NCBI RefSeq assembly: GCF_003569005.1
Contig: NZ_BCUR01000001.1
Location: 1 to 64,000 of the forward strand
Direction: 5' to 3'
Source of the DNA: Vibrio superstes
Lineage (GTDB): Bacteria > Pseudomonadota > Gammaproteobacteria > Enterobacterales > Vibrionaceae
DNA: 64,000 bases
The notes beneath the pieces are model-generated. The model was not told the DNA's origin. It worked only from the letters and a program-made list of their open reading frames with translations, and ran no database searches. Below are positions 54,902 through 64,000 of the stretch, piece after piece. Numbering within the stretch: position 1 is the first letter of the stretch; every line of letters starts with the position of its first letter. The position numbers were made by a program, and so were the translations under genes.

Positions 54902-55549
54902 ATGAAACATTGGAAAATTTTAAGTATTGCTTTGTTTGCTGGCTCTTTGGTCGCATGTTCAAGCACACCACAAGAAAGTGGTGAGGAAGAAATTAAGTTT
55001 GAACAGCCGGTCATGGAACAAGAAACGGAAGAAGCGGTTGAAGAAGTAGTAGAAATAGAAGAACCAGTGGCTGTTGAAGAAGAGAAGGAAGCAGAACCAG
55101 CGCCTGCTCCGACGAAAACAGAAGATGGTAAGCTCATTCTTGGTGAACAAGAGTGGTTGTTCTTCCCTGAATTCAAAGCGACCGTGAAAGCACGCGTTGA
55201 CTCAGGCGCTACAACATCTTCTCTATCAGCGATCGAAGTTAAACAGTTTGAGCGTGATGGCAAGAAGTGGGTGAAGTTCAAACCAGCCTATGCCGGGAAA
55301 GTTGGCAAAGAGATCAGCCTTCCAATCGAGCGCTTTGCAAAAGTGAAGCAGTCAAGCTCAGAAGAATCGGATAAACGTCCTGTAGTAGCGATTTGGATTC
55401 AGCTTTCTGAGTTGAAAGAGAAAACAGAGTTTACTCTAGTCGATCGCTCCCACTTAGACTTCCCTGTGTTGCTTGGACGTAGTTTCGTTCGAGATGTGGC
55501 GATTGTTGATGTCAGTCGTAAATACGTACAACCAAAAATCACTAAATAA
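54902..55549 (+). CDS. Retropepsin-like lipoprotein (RloA/RimK-associated family)
   Basis: This 215-residue lipoprotein has a signal with LVAC and lipidated C19. A strongly acidic low-complexity linker, rich in glutamate and proline, spans about residues 25-70. The domain at about 80-210 is of the ATP-dependent zinc protease/RloA2 family (PF05618), which has a retropepsin fold. The aspartic protease signature is DSGATTSS at 100-107. Substrate unknown; the anchor suggests an envelope protease. It lies downstream of the aminotransferase by 33 bp. Confidence 0.82.
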   Translation: MKHWKILSIALFAGSLVACSSTPQESGEEEIKFEQPVMEQETEEAVEEVVEIEEPVAVEEEKEAEPAPAPTKTEDGKLILGEQEWLFFPEFKATVKARVDSGATTSSLSAIEVKQFERDGKKWVKFKPAYAGKVGKEISLPIERFAKVKQSSSEESDKRPVVAIWIQLSELKEKTEFTLVDRSHLDFPVLLGRSFVRDVAIVDVSRKYVQPKITK

Positions 55550-55561
55550 CAACGAACTAAT

Positions 55562-55583
55562 AGGTGCCCTTTATTGGGCACCT
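55562..55583. terminator. Hairpin before modA
   Basis: An 8-bp stem aggtgccc / gggcacct with a 6-base loop follows the retropepsin gene and precedes modA. The T-tract is weak; it probably attenuates read-through. Confidence 0.5.
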
Positions 55584-55599
55584 GCTTATTAAGAACCTT

Positions 55600-56349
55600 A
55601 TGCCGCGTATTCTAATTCCGCTCTTATTACTCTTCTCCTCATTCTCTTTCGCCACTGCAAACCAAACCGTCTATGTCTATTCTGCTTCGTCTATGACGCA
55701 GGTGGTTGAAAGGTTGATTGAACAAGCACAAGCGCAGGGAATAAAAGTAAAAGGGGTCTATGGATCATCGTCTTCTCTAGCAAGACAAATTTCCCAAGGT
55801 GCGCCTGCTGATATCTTTATATCTGCCAATACACAGTGGATGGATTATTTAGAACAACAGGTTGAAGGTGTTGAATCCTCGATTACCATTGCGGGAAACC
55901 AACTTGTTGTAGTGTCAGGAAATAAAGACGTAAGGTTAGATAGATTAGATGATCTCTCTAACTGGAACAAAATGTTAGATGGTCAGCGTTTGGCCATTGG
56001 TGAATCAAACACCGTGCCTGTGGGTATCTATGCCAAACAAGCCTTACAGAATCTAGGCGTGTGGCAGTCACTGTCAAAACAAACTGCGCCAATGAAAAAT
56101 ACTCGTGCTGTGCTCGCCATGGTGGAAAGGCAGCAGGTACCGATTGGGATTGTCTATGTTACCGATGCAAAGCAGTCTAAACAGGTTCACATAGTTTCGG
56201 CGATCCCAACGGATCTTTATGAGCCTATTAAGTACCCAGCGTTGCTACTATCAGATAAAAGCAGTGCAAATCAGGTATATAAAGCCCTTTATAGTAAAGA
56301 GATGAGTCAATATTTGCTAGAGTTAGGATTTACCCCATTAACCCAATAG
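55600..56349 (+). CDS. modA: Molybdate-binding protein ModA
   Basis: This is the 249-residue periplasmic binding protein of the molybdate ABC importer, with a signal peptide (about 1-20). The family features SSSLARQISQGAPADIFIS and GESNTVPVG (oxyanion-binding serines) are visible. The ATG at 55600 gives the proper signal peptide; an upstream frame start does not. It is first in modABC. Confidence 0.93.
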   Translation: MPRILIPLLLLFSSFSFATANQTVYVYSASSMTQVVERLIEQAQAQGIKVKGVYGSSSSLARQISQGAPADIFISANTQWMDYLEQQVEGVESSITIAGNQLVVVSGNKDVRLDRLDDLSNWNKMLDGQRLAIGESNTVPVGIYAKQALQNLGVWQSLSKQTAPMKNTRAVLAMVERQQVPIGIVYVTDAKQSKQVHIVSAIPTDLYEPIKYPALLLSDKSSANQVYKALYSKEMSQYLLELGFTPLTQ

Positions 56350-56359
56350 GGAAGGTGTG

Positions 56360-57049
56360 ATGCTCACCGAGTTAGAAATTACAGCCCTAGCGCTAAGCCT
56401 GAAAGTAGCTTTTGTTGCGAGTATTTGTATTTTACCTATCGGAATTGCACTGGCTTGGCTTTTGGCTAAAAAAGAGTTCTACGGCAAAAGTCTGCTCGAT
56501 GGACTTATTCACTTGCCGTTAGTTCTGCCTCCTGTGGTCATTGGATACGTATTACTGATCTTGTTCGGAAAACAAGGCCCTCTTGGCAAGTGGCTAGAAC
56601 AGTATCTCGGGCTCGACTTCTCGTTCAGTTGGAGAGGGGCCGCGTTAGCATCAGCTGTGGTTGCGTTGCCTTTGATGGTAAGGGCAATTCGCCTTAGTAT
56701 TTTGTCTGTGGACAGCAAGCTTGAAGATGCCGCAATGACACTGGGGGCTAACCCATGGAGAGTGTTTCAGCGGGTAACGCTTCCATTGATTATGCCTGGT
56801 GTTATTTCTGGATTTGTATTGGCCTTTGCGCGCAGCCTAGGTGAGTTTGGTGCAACCATTACCTTTGTCTCTAATATTCCCGGTGAAACACAAACTATTC
56901 CTCTTGCAATGTTTAGCTTTCTTGAAACGCCCGGTGCAGAGTTTAAAGCGATGAGACTGTGTATTTTAGCCATTGTAATAGCACTGGTTTCGCTATTTAT
57001 CAGTGAATGGATGTCGCGCCGATCTCAACAGAAATTGGGGCTTGTTTAA
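56360..57049 (+). CDS. modB: Molybdate permease ModB
   Basis: This 229-residue inner-membrane permease has about five to six helices. The ABC-contacting EAA loop is visible as EDAAMTLGANPWRVFQRVTLPLI. Start ATG 56360 with GGGAAGG before it. Its stop overlaps the modC start (TAATG). Confidence 0.94.
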   Translation: MLTELEITALALSLKVAFVASICILPIGIALAWLLAKKEFYGKSLLDGLIHLPLVLPPVVIGYVLLILFGKQGPLGKWLEQYLGLDFSFSWRGAALASAVVALPLMVRAIRLSILSVDSKLEDAAMTLGANPWRVFQRVTLPLIMPGVISGFVLAFARSLGEFGATITFVSNIPGETQTIPLAMFSFLETPGAEFKAMRLCILAIVIALVSLFISEWMSRRSQQKLGLV

Positions 57050-58143
57050 TGACATTAACCTTCTCATTTAAACACCAATTTGATAACCAAACCTTTGATA
57101 TAAAAGGAAGTGTTCCCTCTAAAGGTGTCACCGCTGTGTTTGGCCGCTCCGGTAGCGGTAAATCCACGCTTCTCAACGTATTATGTGGGTTATTGTCGCC
57201 TGACCAAGGTGAGGTGACATTTAAAGAAACCTGTCTGCTTGATACCAAGCAAAGTATCAATGTGCCCGTCTGGAAACGAAAAATAGCGGTAGTCTTCCAA
57301 GATGCTCGTTTGTTCCCGCATCTCTCTATTCTAGATAACCTTCTTTTTGGTTCACCCAACAAATTACAAAGTGGGCGATTTAAGGAGCTGACATCGCTAC
57401 TTGGTATCGAGCACTTGTTGGACTCTAAACCAAACAAACTCAGTGGTGGTGAAAGACAGCGTGTCGCTATTGCTAGGGCGCTATTGAGTGAGCCTGAGTT
57501 GCTGTTGATGGACGAGCCTTTAGCTAGTCTAGATTTACCTAGAAAAAGAGAGGTAATGCATTATCTCAGTCAATTGCCAGGCAAAATCGACATTCCCATC
57601 GTCTACGTGACACATAGCCTTGAAGAGGTCATGCATCTCGCTGACAACCTGCTGGTTTTAGAGTCAGGTATTGTTGCTGATTTTGGTACGGTAGAAAAAG
57701 TGTGGAATGGAGATTCGCTTGCGTTATGGCAAGAGAGTGAGCAGCACAGTGCGCTACTGACCGCTAAGGTCTCTGAACGACATCCCAATTATGCTATGCG
57801 AAAAATGAAGGTAGCGGGGCATGCGCTATGGGTTCCTGATCAAGCGTTTGAGGACAAGCAGGACGAATGTATGCGCATTAGGATTGATGCTAGAGATGTT
57901 TCTGTGACACTGTCACCTGTTGTTGGCAGCTCAATTCGAAATGTAATCCCCGTGCAAGTAATTGACATGGAAGAATTAAACGATCACTCTTGCCTGTTAA
58001 CTTTAGCGTTGAATGAAGAACTAGCGTTAAAGTCGATACTGACTCAATGGGCTACAGCAGAATTGAAGCTTCAGAAAGGCAGTAAAGTTTTTGCCCAGAT
58101 CAAAGGCGTGAGTTTTACACAGCAAAACCTTGCTACACACTAA
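57049..58143 (+). CDS. modC: Molybdate ABC transporter ATPase ModC
   Basis: This 364-residue ATPase drives molybdate import. Walker A is GRSGSGKST at 32-40, the signature is LSGGERQRVAIARAL, and Walker B is LLLMDEPLASLD. A C-terminal molybdate-binding-like (MOP/TOBE) domain covers about 295-360. No ModE site was found upstream of modA by eye. Confidence 0.95.
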   Translation: MTLTFSFKHQFDNQTFDIKGSVPSKGVTAVFGRSGSGKSTLLNVLCGLLSPDQGEVTFKETCLLDTKQSINVPVWKRKIAVVFQDARLFPHLSILDNLLFGSPNKLQSGRFKELTSLLGIEHLLDSKPNKLSGGERQRVAIARALLSEPELLLMDEPLASLDLPRKREVMHYLSQLPGKIDIPIVYVTHSLEEVMHLADNLLVLESGIVADFGTVEKVWNGDSLALWQESEQHSALLTAKVSERHPNYAMRKMKVAGHALWVPDQAFEDKQDECMRIRIDARDVSVTLSPVVGSSIRNVIPVQVIDMEELNDHSCLLTLALNEELALKSILTQWATAELKLQKGSKVFAQIKGVSFTQQNLATH

Positions 58144-58195
58144 ATCTTAAATCTTAAATAGAGCAATAAGCCACTATTTTATTTCGGCAATAAAA

Positions 58196-58225
58196 AACTC
58201 GAGCTGAACTAACAACTCGAGCTCA
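58196..58225 (-). terminator. Terminator of the DUF3069-like gene
   Basis: On the minus strand two CTCGAG copies pair across a short loop and are followed by TTTTTT, just after the stop at 58243. Confidence 0.6.
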
Positions 58226-58242
58226 CTTTAGGCGATAGCTTC

Positions 58243-58677
58243 TTAGTCTTTTAGAAAGACACTATTGAAATCGCGCTTAAGGATAGGGTCACGACGAGCT
58301 TTCTTCATTTGCTTGACCATGTCCTTAATACAGTTGAACAGAACTTGGTCTAACAATTGTGCTTTGTAAGCGTTAGTTTGTTCTTCCGTCATGTTTTCAG
58401 GAATGTTAAGCGTTGGGAACTCTTCTAGTAGTCCAACACCTGCAAAGGCTTGGCTTACTGAGGTTAGAGCGTGAAATTGCTCGAAGTTGTCTACTACATT
58501 CTGTGCACTGGCTGGCAGTTCGTCCCACGCTTTGCGTACTTCTGCTTCACCGGCCTCATGTATAGAAACAACCATTTGGAACATCTGCTCAGGTACTTCA
58601 TCAAACTCGATGACCTGACGCAATTCCGCTGATACTTCGCTTAGATCGATGGTTTGATCTTCAATTATTTCTGACAT
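58243..58677 (-). CDS. Conserved hypothetical protein (DUF3069-like)
   Basis: This 144-residue soluble, mostly helical and acidic protein starts MSEIIEDQTIDLSE. I believe it belongs to DUF3069, seen in Vibrio and relatives, but I cannot confirm this without a search. AAGGT lies upstream of the ATG at 58677. Function unknown. Confidence 0.65.
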   Translation of the reverse strand: MSEIIEDQTIDLSEVSAELRQVIEFDEVPEQMFQMVVSIHEAGEAEVRKAWDELPASAQNVVDNFEQFHALTSVSQAFAGVGLLEEFPTLNIPENMTEEQTNAYKAQLLDQVLFNCIKDMVKQMKKARRDPILKRDFNSVFLKD

Positions 58678-58968
58678 AAGGGCATACCTTGTATTGATGG
58701 TCACCTTATCGTAAAAAGTTACCTAAAAAAGTCAAACTATAAACGCGTATTGGGTGATGGGTGCTCAATAAATAAGGCGTCGAGCTTATATGTTGGTGGC
58801 TATTTGTACTACAGGGTGGGTATTTGTGCAAAATGACATTGAATACCTTTATCTAGATTGAACTCGAGGCGTACTATACTAATCTTGAACTTATTGTAAT
58901 GGTTAACAATAAAGTTTAATTTTTAGTCACAAAAGCTAAATGGAAACAGTTGTTCAAATGGAGTTGAT

Positions 58969-59946
58969 TTGAAACAGTACGCACTCATTCCGCTAGTGTT
59001 GCTTGCTAGCTCTTATGCTAAAGCTGACGAAACCTTGCAAAAAGTATTAGAGCAAACCTTTGCGACAGCGGTTCTGCTCAGTGACAGTGATGCCATCTCG
59101 TTTGGTTTTAAAGACTTCGACCCGAATGATTTCGTTACTGATAATGATAATATAGGGACTGAAGAGTCACTAGAGCTGCGTAAACAAATTTCTATTTACA
59201 CCATTCCTTACACCTTTGATTTGAACGACTTATCTTTTGATAACAAAAGTTTGAAGCAAAACGTTACTGTTGTGGGATCTTATCTTAGAACCAAGCGCGA
59301 CCTTTCTTTTGGGGATGATCCAACTGACCCAGAAGATACTGCGAGGGAAGAGACATATACTCTAGCAGCTCAATATTGGGTTCAGTACCCACTGTCTAAG
59401 AATTGGAGCCTTAATACAGGGCTGGGCACCAATTTAATGTACTTTCGAAATGAATACACCTATCGAAACTCACTCACTACTTCTTTTAGAGATGTGCTTG
59501 ATGGCTATGCGTTTAATACAGATGCATGGGCGTTAACCTTCAAACCTAGCGTAGAATTTCATTATGATCGCGAACATGACTGGGGCCACTGGGAAGCCTT
59601 CACTGAAATGAAGTACTTCTATGGCTTTGGCTGGGGTGAGGCTAATGAAGGTGATGTCGGTAACCCCGAAGGGTGGTATTGGATTAACGGCGTAAAGGGA
59701 TTTTATGATATCGCGCATTGGGGCGGATATGGGCAAACCGTCTATAGCAGCATTCGCCGTATCGATGTCGGTAAGGACCTGCGTGAACCGATGGGTACTG
59801 CTCATTACTATGAATGGAGCTTAGGCTGGCTCGTATCTCCTCCCTTCTTGAAGGACTATTTAGATAATGTTGGTCTTGGCATCAACATCAACTACGGAAG
59901 TAGCTTAAAAGGTGGAACCTTAGTCCTACTGATTAACGAAGATTAG
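58969..59946 (+). CDS. Solitary outer-membrane autotransporter-like beta-barrel
   Basis: This 325-residue protein has a signal peptide (about 1-19, ending AKADE) and alternating hydrophobic/aromatic strands typical of a beta-barrel. It resembles the Omp_AT family (solitary outer-membrane autotransporter-like barrel) known from Vibrio. There is no passenger domain. The start is TTG with GGAG upstream. The family's role is unknown. Confidence 0.75.
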   Translation: MKQYALIPLVLLASSYAKADETLQKVLEQTFATAVLLSDSDAISFGFKDFDPNDFVTDNDNIGTEESLELRKQISIYTIPYTFDLNDLSFDNKSLKQNVTVVGSYLRTKRDLSFGDDPTDPEDTAREETYTLAAQYWVQYPLSKNWSLNTGLGTNLMYFRNEYTYRNSLTTSFRDVLDGYAFNTDAWALTFKPSVEFHYDREHDWGHWEAFTEMKYFYGFGWGEANEGDVGNPEGWYWINGVKGFYDIAHWGGYGQTVYSSIRRIDVGKDLREPMGTAHYYEWSLGWLVSPPFLKDYLDNVGLGININYGSSLKGGTLVLLINED

Positions 59947-60157
59947 TGATTTAATTTTTGGCTATTCGCTATAACCAAGTAAATGTTTTGTTGCTTGTGT
60001 GTTGCGTTATCATGTCCCCATCACTCTTTTAAGTCGATATGTAGTTTTAATACAAAAAACACCCGTATCATCTTCAAATTCTTGATATTAATCCTCGCCT
60101 TTAAACCTTGTTTAACATAGATTTAGTATCAGTAAGTCTAAGATTTTTGGAGATTTT

Positions 60158-60439
60158 ATGGGATGGTTTAGTCGTCTCTTTGGTTCGTCTGAAGCACCTA
60201 AACAGGCTGTTGTAGAACCAATAGAGTACAAAGGATATTTAATTTACGCTGAACCCATTGCTGAGGGTGGCCAGTACCGCATTGCTGGACGCATTACACT
60301 GGGTGAGGGCGGTTCAACTAAGACTCATCGCTTTATTCGTTCTGACTTACTTGGCAATGAAGGTGATGCCAATGAATTGATGATCAAAAAAGCACAAATG
60401 TTGATCGACCAAATGGGTGAAACCATCTTCAACCACTAA
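60158..60439 (+). CDS. HlyU-family protein (PF10115)
   Basis: This 93-residue protein belongs to the family named after a Vibrio transcriptional activator (PF10115), not the ArsR-type HlyU. It starts MGWFSRLFGSSE and contains YKGYLIYAEPIAEGGQYRIAG. No DNA-binding motif is obvious. GGAG lies upstream. The regulatory name should be taken with care. Confidence 0.8.
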   Translation: MGWFSRLFGSSEAPKQAVVEPIEYKGYLIYAEPIAEGGQYRIAGRITLGEGGSTKTHRFIRSDLLGNEGDANELMIKKAQMLIDQMGETIFNH

Positions 60440-60619
60440 GCTCAGGCTAGCTAGTCTGATGAGTGCTCTGTAAGACAATGAGATGTTGTTTTCTTACAGA
60501 TATTGATGATATTTTTTCTGAATTGGTGGTGCAGATAAAAGTGGTTAGCTTTTATTGGTGGGCCAAGGAAGACTTTTTAATTTTGTTTTTTATTTTTGTG
60601 CCAATAGTAGGGAATAGCT

Positions 60620-62158
60620 ATGCAAATTGGTGTGCCTAGAGAAAGCCTCGCGGGTGAAACACGCGTAGCTGCAACGCCTAAAACGGTAGAGCAGCTTATA
60701 AAACTGGGATTTGACGTCTCAATAGAAGGGGAAGCAGGGGCGTTAGCCAGCTTCGACAATCAAGCGTTTGAAAGTGCGGGAGCAACTATTGTTGATCACG
60801 CTGCTGTTTGGAACGCGGACTTAATTCTGAAAGTAAACGCACCTTCTGATGAAGAGATTGCGCTTCTCAAGGATGGTGCGAGCCTGGTTAGCTTTGTATG
60901 GCCAGCGCAAAACCCTGAATTAATGGAAAAGCTTTCGAGCAAGAACATCAACGTGATGGCAATGGATGCGGTACCTCGCATTTCTCGTGCTCAAGCGTTA
61001 GATGCATTGAGCTCAATGGCGAACATCGCAGGTTATCGTGCTGTAGTTGAAGCCGCTCACGAATTTGGTCGTTTCTTCACAGGTCAAATTACCGCTGCAG
61101 GTAAAGTTCCGCCGGCTAAAGTCTTGGTTGCGGGGGCGGGTGTTGCAGGTCTTGCAGCTATCGGTGCTGCGGGAAGCCTTGGCGCTATTGTTCGTTCATT
61201 TGATGTTCGTCCTGAAGTAAAAGAGCAAGTTGAATCTATGGGCGCTGAGTTCTTGGAAGTGGATTTCCAAGAGGATACTGGCGCTGGTGACGGCTATGCA
61301 AAAGAAATGTCAGACGAATTCAACAAGAAAGCGGAAGAGCTTTACGCTGAACAAGCGAAAGACGTTGATATCATCATTACAACAGCACTTATCCCAGGTC
61401 GTCCAGCACCTAAGCTAATTACCAAAGAAATGGTAGATAGCATGAAGTCGGGTAGTGTGATCGTTGACCTTGCAGCTGCTAATGGCGGTAACTGTGCTTA
61501 CACAGAAGCAGACAAGGTAATTACTACGGCAAATGGCGTTAAAGTCATTGGTTATACCGATATGGTAGGTCGCCTACCGACCCAGTCTTCTCAACTTTAC
61601 GGTACTAACATTGTCAATCTGCTTAAACTGCTTTGCAAAGAGAAAGATGGCAACATCGATATCGACTTTGAAGATGTAGTGCTTCGTGGTGTGACGGTAG
61701 TGAAAGAAGGTGAAGTTACTTGGCCTGCGCCGCCAATTCAGGTTTCTGCACAGCCACAGGCTGCACCTAAAGCAGCACCAGTAAAACCAGAGCCTAAAAA
61801 AGATGAGCCAGTCTCACCGGTTAAGAAGCTTGCTGGCCTTGTCATTGGCCTTGGTGCATTTGCATGGGTAGCTTCAGTAGCACCTGCTGCATTCCTAGCT
61901 CACTTCACTGTATTCGTGCTGGCTTGTATCGTAGGTTACTACGTAGTTTGGAACGTAACGCACGCTCTGCATACCCCGCTAATGTCGGTGACTAATGCCA
62001 TTTCGGGCATCATCATTGTGGGTGCATTGCTACAAATAGGACAAGGTAATGGTGTCGTAACCTTCCTTGCATTTATTGCCGTGTTAATTGCTAGCATCAA
62101 CATCTTCGGTGGCTTTACGGTCACTAAGCGTATGCTAGAAATGTTCCGTAAAGACTAA
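60620..62158 (+). CDS. pntA: NAD(P) transhydrogenase alpha subunit PntA
   Basis: This 512-residue subunit has an NAD-binding domain (about 1-375, [13 protein letters not shown] dinucleotide loop), a proline/alanine/lysine-rich linker (about 375-400), and four membrane helices at the C-terminus. With PntB it couples NADH-to-NADPH hydride transfer to proton movement across the inner membrane. The start is ATG 60620. Confidence 0.96.
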   Translation: MQIGVPRESLAGETRVAATPKTVEQLIKLGFDVSIEGEAGALASFDNQAFESAGATIVDHAAVWNADLILKVNAPSDEEIALLKDGASLVSFVWPAQNPELMEKLSSKNINVMAMDAVPRISRAQALDALSSMANIAGYRAVVEAAHEFGRFFTGQITAAGKVPPAKVLVAGAGVAGLAAIGAAGSLGAIVRSFDVRPEVKEQVESMGAEFLEVDFQEDTGAGDGYAKEMSDEFNKKAEELYAEQAKDVDIIITTALIPGRPAPKLITKEMVDSMKSGSVIVDLAAANGGNCAYTEADKVITTANGVKVIGYTDMVGRLPTQSSQLYGTNIVNLLKLLCKEKDGNIDIDFEDVVLRGVTVVKEGEVTWPAPPIQVSAQPQAAPKAAPVKPEPKKDEPVSPVKKLAGLVIGLGAFAWVASVAPAAFLAHFTVFVLACIVGYYVVWNVTHALHTPLMSVTNAISGIIIVGALLQIGQGNGVVTFLAFIAVLIASINIFGGFTVTKRMLEMFRKD

Positions 62159-62168
62159 GGAGTAATAT

Positions 62169-63548
62169 ATGTCTGCAGGATTAGTTCAAGCCGCATATAT
62201 TATTGCTGCTGTGTTCTTTATTATGAGCTTGGCGGGTCTTTCTAAACAAGAAACGGCTCGTTCAGGTAACTATTATGGTATTGCAGGTATGGCTATTGCC
62301 TTGCTTGCAACTATCTTTGGCCCACATTCGAGCGGTATTGCTTGGATTCTTTTGGCTATGGTTGTTGGTGGCGGTATTGGTATTCATTATGCCAAGAAAG
62401 TTGAAATGACCGAAATGCCAGAGTTGGTTGCGATCCTACACAGTTTCGTAGGTATGGCAGCAGTACTAGTAGGCTATAACAGTCTTTTAGACGCACCAGA
62501 AGCAGCAACTCATGCTGAGCATGTGATTCACCTTGTTGAGGTATACCTTGGCGTATTCATTGGTGCAGTGACATTTACTGGTTCTATCGTTGCCTTTGGT
62601 AAATTGCGTGGCATCATTTCTTCGTCTCCACTGAACCTTCCGCACAAGCACAAGCTAAACCTTGCTGCTATCGTAGTTTCAGCACTATTGTTGAAATGGT
62701 ACTTAGGTGGCGATGGCGCTCTATTTCCATTGTTCCTAATGACTCTGATAGCGTTCGCTTTTGGTTACCACTTGGTGGCTTCAATCGGCGGTGCGGATAT
62801 GCCAGTAGTGGTTTCAATGCTTAACTCATACTCTGGTTGGGCAGCAGCTGCGGCAGGCTTCATGCTAGCAAACGATCTTCTGATCGTTACCGGTGCACTA
62901 GTAGGTTCGTCAGGTGCAATCCTGTCTTACATCATGTGTAAGGCAATGAACCGTTCATTTATTAGTGTTATCGCAGGTGGCTTTGGTCAAGAAGTTGCAG
63001 TATCTACTGGTGACGAAGAGCAGGGTGAGCATCGAGAATCAACCGCTGAAGAAGTGGCTGAAATGCTTAAGAACTCTAAGTCAGTGATCATCACTCCTGG
63101 ATACGGTATGGCAGTAGCGCAAGCTCAGTACCCAGTGCATGAGATTACCGATAAGCTTCGTGCTCAAGGTATTGAAGTGCGCTTCGGTATTCACCCAGTA
63201 GCGGGTCGTTTACCTGGTCACATGAACGTACTACTAGCAGAAGCTAAAGTGCCTTATGACATCGTATTGGAAATGGATGAAATCAATGATGATTTCACTG
63301 AGACTGATACTGTACTGGTTATCGGAGCGAACGATACGGTTAACCCGGCTGCACTTGAAGATCCAACAAGCCCAATTGCTGGCATGCCAGTACTTGAGGT
63401 GTGGAACGCACAGAACGTAGTTGTGTTTAAGCGTTCAATGAATACTGGTTACGCTGGCGTTCAAAACCCGCTTTTCTTCAAAGAAAACTCATCAATGCTA
63501 TTTGGTGACGCTAAAGACTCTTGCTTGAAGATCATTGAGCATCTTTAA
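62169..63548 (+). CDS. pntB: NAD(P) transhydrogenase beta subunit PntB
   Basis: This 459-residue subunit has about eight to nine membrane helices in its first 260 residues and the NADP-binding domain (about 280-459) with [15 protein letters not shown] and [10 protein letters not shown]. It lies 10 bp after pntA with AAGGAG upstream, in one operon, ended by a terminator at 63565. Confidence 0.96.
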   Translation: MSAGLVQAAYIIAAVFFIMSLAGLSKQETARSGNYYGIAGMAIALLATIFGPHSSGIAWILLAMVVGGGIGIHYAKKVEMTEMPELVAILHSFVGMAAVLVGYNSLLDAPEAATHAEHVIHLVEVYLGVFIGAVTFTGSIVAFGKLRGIISSSPLNLPHKHKLNLAAIVVSALLLKWYLGGDGALFPLFLMTLIAFAFGYHLVASIGGADMPVVVSMLNSYSGWAAAAAGFMLANDLLIVTGALVGSSGAILSYIMCKAMNRSFISVIAGGFGQEVAVSTGDEEQGEHRESTAEEVAEMLKNSKSVIITPGYGMAVAQAQYPVHEITDKLRAQGIEVRFGIHPVAGRLPGHMNVLLAEAKVPYDIVLEMDEINDDFTETDTVLVIGANDTVNPAALEDPTSPIAGMPVLEVWNAQNVVVFKRSMNTGYAGVQNPLFFKENSSMLFGDAKDSCLKIIEHL

Positions 63549-63564
63549 GGCTGTTAGTTAGCGC

Positions 63565-63590
63565 AAAAGGGAGCTTCGGCTCCCTTTTTT
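63565..63590 (+). terminator. Terminator after pntAB
   Basis: A 6-bp stem gggagc / gctccc with a stable TTCG tetraloop is followed by TTTTTT. Confidence 0.92.
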
Positions 63591-63604
63591 ATTTGTGTCC
63601 TTTC

Positions 63605-63779
63605 CTACAGGTAATCGTAATCACACTAAGTAAGTGATCAGAAATCGCGTAGGAAAAATTCTCGAGGACGAGGCAGAATTTTTCGATAAGTCGTTATTCT
63701 ACAATCAAAAATTCTGACGCAGTCATCGAGTATTTTAACAAACTAGGATGACCAGTTACTTAGTACGATTGGTATAAGT
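63605..63779. repeat. Long copy of an interspersed Vibrio-type repeat
   Basis: About 175 bp. The left end (cacactaagtaagtgatcag) and the right end (cagttacttagtacgattgg) form imperfect inverted termini. Both ends match the short copy at 11032-11112, where an inner segment of about 95 bp is absent. The inner part contains further short inverted repeats (gaaaaattct / agaatttttc). It is non-coding and may be a MITE. Confidence 0.7.
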
Positions 63780-63859
63780 GTCATTTCATTGTCAATAATG
63801 GCGTACGGTTTGGAATGCCTGACTGTTTACGCGTATAGTTAGCACATTCAAGTTAAAAC

Positions 63860-64000
63860 ATGTTGTACTCTTTGAGAACTTTACTTCTATTCATAAGCTT
63901 AGTGACTGTTAGCCCAATGCTAGCGGCGAAAACACTACCCCAAAGGTTAGATACTTTGGTGAGCTTATTTGTGTTTGAAGATGCGAAAGATGTGTATGAC
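63860..64000 (+). CDS. Partial gene at the right edge, secreted protein
   Basis: ATG at 63860 opens a frame of at least 47 codons that runs off the window. The first 24 residues form a signal peptide (hydrophobic LLLFISLVTV, then SPMLAAK). The rest is too short to name. Confidence 0.6.
   Translation, partial: MLYSLRTLLLFISLVTVSPMLAAKTLPQRLDTLVSLFVFEDAKDVYD

Noticed and set aside
55550..55599. Molybdenum-cofactor riboswitch or ModE site upstream of modA
   Set aside because: The leader is only about 50 bases with one simple hairpin; neither the riboswitch fold nor a ModE palindrome is visible.

Overview
The window is about 64 kb of a gammaproteobacterial chromosome, almost certainly Vibrio or a close relative. 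Supporting this are a syp-type polysaccharide cluster in the Vibrio fischeri gene order, a DUF2986 protein, a HlyU-family (PF10115) protein, a solitary outer-membrane autotransporter-like barrel, and Vibrio-like interspersed repeats. No rRNA or tRNA gene, CRISPR array or prophage was seen.

Layout. 0.8-11 kb is a mixed accessory stretch: a membrane diguanylate cyclase, an unknown lipoprotein, an M14 carboxypeptidase, a YjhX-type toxin beside a GNAT protein and a TetR regulator with matching operators, a MATE pump, a VOC protein, an AraC remnant, a YdjM-like membrane protein and a 59-residue small protein. 11.2-27.7 kb, all on the minus strand, is the polysaccharide/biofilm cluster sypA-B-C-D-(hpt)-G-H-I-J-K-L-M-N-O. 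Upstream of it at 27.9-30.2 kb, on the same strand, sit an H-NOX nitric-oxide sensor (hnoX) and a soluble hybrid histidine kinase (hahK). 30.3-42.8 kb holds housekeeping and stress genes: SRAP/YedK, a DUF1223 protein, HAD phosphatases, an FKBP and DsbA-like pair, gsk, a CreA-like lipoprotein, a NYN-domain protein, katG, a DUF1275 protein, a second FabH and a DCC protein. 42.9-49.7 kb holds a GH3 glycosidase with swapped domain order, a tandem array of about 105-bp palindromic repeats, and a sulfur/persulfide module (CoA-disulfide reductase-rhodanese, a two-cysteine ArsR, two YeeE/YedE halves). 49.7-64 kb holds a secreted nuclease-like protein, nrdDG with FNR and NrdR sites, an aminotransferase, a retropepsin-like lipoprotein, modABC, an outer-membrane barrel, a HlyU-family protein, pntAB and the start of a further secreted protein.

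How it works together. The strongest story is the syp region. Three sigma-54-type -24/-12 elements lie before sypA, sypI and (with an imperfect -12) sypM. Each has one or two TTCTCA-N3-TG elements upstream, the form of the V. fischeri SypG enhancer. The locus lacks sypE and sypF and has a free-standing Hpt protein between sypD and sypG. The hybrid kinase next to hnoX has a receiver but no Hpt domain. The gene content therefore suggests a relay from nitric oxide/H-NOX to HahK, to the Hpt protein, to SypG, to the sigma-54 promoters. The wiring is inferred from gene content and order, not shown. sypP, sypQ and sypR, including the initiating sugar transferase, are not in the window. A possible degenerate integron cassette lies between sypH and sypI.
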